A DNA stretch of 15,355 nucleotides from CAZUPF01 sp964622035. GTDB lineage: Bacteria; Patescibacteriota; WWE3; JAUXAW01; JAYEID01. The notes beneath the pieces were generated by a model, which had not been told where the DNA came from, searched no databases, and worked only from the letters and a program-made list of their open reading frames with translations. Positions 12,415 through 15,355 of this stretch are shown piece after piece; within the stretch, counting starts at the first letter, position 1; every line of letters starts with the position of its first letter. The DNA lies in assembly GCA_964622035.1 (NCBI GenBank), contig CAZUPF010000013.1, positions 1 through 15,355 on the forward strand. Reading direction: 5' to 3'. The translations under genes were made by a program, and so were the position numbers.

Positions 12415-13451
12415 TTCAACTCGTACCGAGCGGCCTTAGTCTTACCTTTCTTGACCAAAATCCCCTTCTCTACCAACTCTTTGATGTCCCGCAGAATAGT
12501 ATCGTCGGAAACAGCGGAAAAGAGCTCCCGCCAGTCCTGGTTCTTAATCTGCCCGTAATCCTTAACGAAGATGATTATCTTTTCCTGCCGCGGGTTGAGT
12601 CGCACCTGACCCGCAGCCGACTTAAGACTAGCATCGCGACTAAGCTTCAGTACCCGCTCCTTGACCCGATTGAACTCCATCGCTAGACCAAGGCAAAAAT
12701 ACTCCAACCAACAGGTGTAGTCCCCCTTTGTCTCCAAAACCGACTTTATCGCATTGTAGTAGCTCTCCGCATCACTGTCGTAGTATTCCTCCAAGCTAAA
12801 GAAGTTTTTGATGTCGTAGCCATCCAAGCAGAGGCTCAGGGTGGAGAGAACCCGCGCCGTGCGCCCGTTCCCTTCATAAAAAGGGTGGATGAGGACAAAC
12901 CAAGTGTGAATGATTCCCGCCCGCAAAATTGGGTTAGCCTCGCGCCCCTCACCCCCCAACCACTCGCAAATTTCTGCCATCAGCCCCGGAACCCTCTCCG
13001 GCTCTGGCCAGTCGAGGATTTTCTCCAAGGTACGCGAATCACGGCTAACCGCCGCCACCTCTCGGTACTTACCCCGCAAATCATCAGCTAAAATATTTTT
13101 GGTAATCAGAGCATTGAGATCCCCGATAGTGGTCTCATCAATAAACTCCTTGCTCGTATCCCCAAGATAACTAATGGCATCCCGGTAGTTGAGAACCTCC
13201 TGGATATCCCGCTGGCGAGCAACCACACTGTGCCCCGAACCCTTGTCCAAAATCTCCTTAACCTCCGTAAAATTCAAAGGGTTCCCCTCCAGAGCAGTAG
13301 CGTAGTGTACCGACCGCGCCACCGCCTCTTTCTTGAAGCGCATTTCCCAAAGAGGCACGAGCGGAGCATTGTCAATGATCCCCTTGGCCGCCTCAATTTG
13401 CCCCAGGCTAGAGAGCAGTTCAGTTGTTATCTTAAACTTCGGTCTGTACAT
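12411..13451 (-). CDS. Fic family protein (probable AMP transferase) with C-terminal winged helix
   Basis: Fic proteins usually transfer AMP, or another phosphate-containing group, from a nucleotide to a protein hydroxyl. The 346-residue product has the full active-site motif HPFYEGNGRTAR (189-200), with catalytic H189. An N-terminal ALEGN (53-57) corresponds to the inhibitory helix: the blocking glutamate E55 is kept, but the usual Ser/Thr four residues before it is Ala. The C-terminal 70 residues look like a winged helix-turn-helix (SDDTILRDIKELVEKGIL), so the protein may bind DNA or control its own operon. ATG overlaps the ABC transporter stop as TAATG, and its stop overlaps the ligase start. 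No antitoxin-like partner is visible; the self-inhibitory glutamate may make one unnecessary. Confidence 0.93.
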   Translation of the reverse strand: MYRPKFKITTELLSSLGQIEAAKGIIDNAPLVPLWEMRFKKEAVARSVHYATALEGNPLNFTEVKEILDKGSGHSVVARQRDIQEVLNYRDAISYLGDTSKEFIDETTIGDLNALITKNILADDLRGKYREVAAVSRDSRTLEKILDWPEPERVPGLMAEICEWLGGEGREANPILRAGIIHTWFVLIHPFYEGNGRTARVLSTLSLCLDGYDIKNFFSLEEYYDSDAESYYNAIKSVLETKGDYTCWLEYFCLGLAMEFNRVKERVLKLSRDASLKSAAGQVRLNPRQEKIIIFVKDYGQIKNQDWRELFSAVSDDTILRDIKELVEKGILVKKGKTKAARYELK

Positions 13452-15214
13452 TAAGAGTCAAGGTGTATCTCGGAAACTCGACCACCCTCAACCGCAAAGG
13501 CCCGATCGAAAAACCGCACATCTTCAAGACTATGCAAGGTCACAATCAGCGTTCGCCCCTCGACAAGTTCCAGAAGATTCTCAAAAACCCGCCCCCGCGT
13601 CGAGCTATCCACGAAAATCAGCGGCTCATCCATAATAATCACGGGCCGGGCCCGGTAGAGAGTACGAGCAATGGCGATGCGCCCCCAATGCCCGGCAGAA
13701 ATCTCCATCCCCGTTCCGAACACTCGCCCCAAAATCTGGGTGTCCGAAAGCCCCTCCTTCTCCAACCACGCATCCAAAAGGGTAGCTGCCAAAACCTTAC
13801 GGTAGAGATGCTGATCGTGCTCGCGCTCCGCATCGGAAAGGAGAATATTCTTGCGAATACTCATGTCATACTTGATAAAGTCCTCAAACAACGAACTAAT
13901 CCTGCCTTTCAGCTCCCCCCGCCGCAAATCTCTGACGGAGATCCCGTTATAGAGAATATCGCCCTCCTCAATCTTATATAACCCACACAGCAGCTTAACC
14001 AGCGTAGTTTTACCCACCCCATCAGCCCCAACGACGGCCACCTTTTCCCCGGGGGCAATCCGCAGATTGACCTCCGCCAACGCCGGGCATTCCCGCCCGG
14101 GGTAGCAAAAGGAGAGATTGACCACTTGTACCTCGGGGGCGCCCCGCGGAAGGGTCCTCTCGCCAATGCTCACATCCCCAAAACCGGCAAAATTAATGAA
14201 GTCGAAATAATCACCAACATACTGCGCGTTGTCGCCAACGATTGATAAGCGGTCACAGACCGCTAAGGAGGCATCGTAGAGGTTAATCATGTACTGAAAG
14301 AGGGCCTGCAGGGTACCCGCAGTGAAGCGCCGAACCACCGCCGCAATTACCACACCAACAAGAAGCAGGCGGAAAAATACCTGATCCGCCAGAGAGAAAA
14401 TAAACCCGTGAATGTACTGATCAAAGCGCCGACCGTAAACCCCCCTCCCTAATTCGGCCAAAACCTTAGCTCGCGACTCTTCCAAAAATTTCAACACCCC
14501 GCTAGCCTTAAGCTCTGGGAAATTGCGGAGGCGGATCGCCTGCGCATAGATCGCATCGGCGTGCTTCTGCTTGGAAATTGTCTCCGCAACAAAGGAACGC
14601 ACCTTACCCTTGGCCTGGTACTTATAGAGAATTTCGGGAAGTACCAGAATGCAAACGCCCACCGCCAGGAGGGGGTTAATCCGGGAAACAAAGAAAGCCG
14701 CACTAAGGATCTTTACCAAATGATAAACAACCTGCCGCACCCGCCAGTAGGTGTCCAAGATTCGCGCGATTGAGTAGTTTTGCACTTTGGAAAGAAGGTC
14801 CTGAAACTCCCCACCCTCTACATCCCCCATATTGAGCTCGGCCAGCTTCGCCATAATTTTGGCGGGCATTAACCCCTGGTAGTCCAAGGTCAGCCGCTCG
14901 TTGAGATAGGTCCTAACCGCCGAGAAAAAGTTTGCCACCAACCACAGGCCAAAGAGGGCGAGAAAGAAAAAAAAGGACTTAGAGTGCAGGTAGTGCGATA
15001 GATCAAAAACAGCAGCCGCCCGGACATACCCAACGGTCTCATCCAGAAAGCGCCCGAAGAGGTTAATCCGATAAATTACAAGGAACGCGTCGGAGATAAA
15101 AAGTAACGCCTCGAAGGCGGCCACCTTCGGGTCGGTTTGGTAAACTAACTCGGCCGCCCGAGCAATGTTTTTTAGCTTCTTAACCCGCTCAGGAGAGAGT
15201 AGTGGTAGGTTCAT
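13451..15214 (-). CDS. ABC exporter half-transporter (membrane domain fused to ATPase)
   Basis: The 587-residue product has an N-terminal membrane domain with about five or six helices (near 33-51, 80-98, 164-196, 271-296) and a C-terminal ATPase. Walker A is GADGVGKT (396-403), Walker B IIMDE with catalytic E530, and the switch histidine is H561. Some motifs are altered: the Q-loop glutamine is Glu (E444, SLFEDF), the signature is ISAGH in place of LSGGQ, and the D-loop reads VDSS in place of ALD. As a half-transporter it should dimerise and export a lipid, peptide or drug-like compound; no substrate gene or peptidase domain is near. It heads the ABC-fic-lig operon, with TAAAAT eight bases before the ATG. 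Confidence 0.92.
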   Translation of the reverse strand: MNLPLLSPERVKKLKNIARAAELVYQTDPKVAAFEALLFISDAFLVIYRINLFGRFLDETVGYVRAAAVFDLSHYLHSKSFFFFLALFGLWLVANFFSAVRTYLNERLTLDYQGLMPAKIMAKLAELNMGDVEGGEFQDLLSKVQNYSIARILDTYWRVRQVVYHLVKILSAAFFVSRINPLLAVGVCILVLPEILYKYQAKGKVRSFVAETISKQKHADAIYAQAIRLRNFPELKASGVLKFLEESRAKVLAELGRGVYGRRFDQYIHGFIFSLADQVFFRLLLVGVVIAAVVRRFTAGTLQALFQYMINLYDASLAVCDRLSIVGDNAQYVGDYFDFINFAGFGDVSIGERTLPRGAPEVQVVNLSFCYPGRECPALAEVNLRIAPGEKVAVVGADGVGKTTLVKLLCGLYKIEEGDILYNGISVRDLRRGELKGRISSLFEDFIKYDMSIRKNILLSDAEREHDQHLYRKVLAATLLDAWLEKEGLSDTQILGRVFGTGMEISAGHWGRIAIARTLYRARPVIIMDEPLIFVDSSTRGRVFENLLELVEGRTLIVTLHSLEDVRFFDRAFAVEGGRVSEIHLDS

Positions 15215-15222
15215 CTAAGGTA

Positions 15223-15251
15223 ATTTTACGGGAAATGATGGCAGACCTCAA
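15223..15251 (-). promoter_or_regulatory. Promoter of the ABC-fic-lig operon
   Basis: The minus strand has -35 TTGAGG (15251-15246), a 17-base spacer and -10 TAAAAT (15228-15223), eight bases before the ATG. The first three bases of the -10 are the TAA stop of the upstream greA-like gene. The predicted mRNA leader is one or two bases at most. Confidence 0.5.
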
Positions 15252-15355
15252 CCACCATATTCCCATCCGGGAGCTTCACCACCACCCGCTCCCCCACCCT
15301 CTTACCTAAAATAGCACTTCCCAAAGGGGTCTCGGCCGATAAAAATCCTCTGGCC
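15226..15355 (-). CDS. greA: Transcript cleavage factor GreA/GreB, C-terminal fragment (runs off the window)
   Basis: Translating the minus strand from the right edge gives 42 residues ending at TAA (15226-15228). The piece includes FLSAETPLGSAILGKRVGER and then VVVKLPDG, the hallmark of the GreA/GreB C-terminal domain (SPLGxALLGKxVGDxVxVxxPxG). Gre factors enter the RNA polymerase secondary channel and promote cleavage of backtracked RNA. The N-terminal coiled coil lies outside the window, so GreA and GreB cannot be told apart. The end CHHFP is unusual; the family normally ends in a YxIxxI-type strand. Confidence 0.88.
   Translation of the reverse strand, partial: ARGFLSAETPLGSAILGKRVGERVVVKLPDGNMVVEVCHHFP

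Noticed and set aside
12411..13451. Fic gene as the toxin of a toxin-antitoxin pair
   Set aside because: The neighbouring genes are a full ABC transporter and a DNA ligase. There is no small antitoxin frame, and an inhibitory-type glutamate is within the protein itself.
13463..13981. 172-codon plus-strand frame opposite the ABC transporter ATPase domain
   Set aside because: Antisense shadow of conserved ATPase motifs; no promoter or ribosome binding site.

Overview
The window looks like a stretch of a chromosome from a bacterium of the Candidate Phyla Radiation (Patescibacteria), possibly near Microgenomates or WWE3; the lineage below that level is a guess. Three things point there: a 16S rRNA gene with a much shortened 440-500 region and substitutions in the 530 loop; a secreted cysteine-repeat protein of a kind I associate with these genomes; and tightly packed genes with one-base gaps or overlapping start/stop codons. 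TGA is used as a stop by several genes, so the code is standard. All genes but one lie on the minus strand, so transcription mostly runs from high to low coordinates.

Layout in the direction of minus-strand transcription. (1) 15355-10654: the C-terminal 42 codons of a GreA/GreB factor, then a promoter and an overlapping set of ABC exporter half-transporter, Fic protein and ATP-dependent DNA ligase of archaeal type. (2) 10650-10088: a small Tic20/DUF4870-like membrane protein with its own promoter, a strong Shine-Dalgarno site and a clear intrinsic terminator. (3) 10065-9424: pcm. (4) 9413-6929: a four-helix membrane protein, class II bisphosphate aldolase, PfkB sugar kinase and a YwbE-family protein, packed as one operon. 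(5) 6913-6167: an HhH-GPD DNA glycosylase-like gene that meets, tail to tail, the only plus-strand gene (a SAM methyltransferase, 5601-6170). (6) 5566-2143: RNase HII of archaeal type, a thioredoxin reductase fused to a C-terminal [4Fe-4S] ferredoxin domain, a small membrane protein with three EY(T/V)NPF motifs, and a secreted acidic protein with seven four-cysteine repeats. (7) 2079-1: mnmA, an intrinsic terminator overlapped by a competing hairpin, and the 5' half of 16S rRNA.

The most interesting content is of three kinds. First, many genes carry a -10 hexamer only 6-9 bases from the start codon and lack a Shine-Dalgarno site, which suggests frequent leaderless mRNAs. Second, two conserved enzymes (MnmA and the DNA ligase) each seem to carry an extra in-frame block built from hairpin-rich DNA, like the palindromic elements known inside Rickettsia genes. 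Third, the thioredoxin reductase-ferredoxin fusion, the NPF-motif membrane protein and the cysteine-repeat protein form a consecutive group that could be a cell-surface disulfide-protein system.

No tRNA, CRISPR array, insertion sequence or phage gene was seen.
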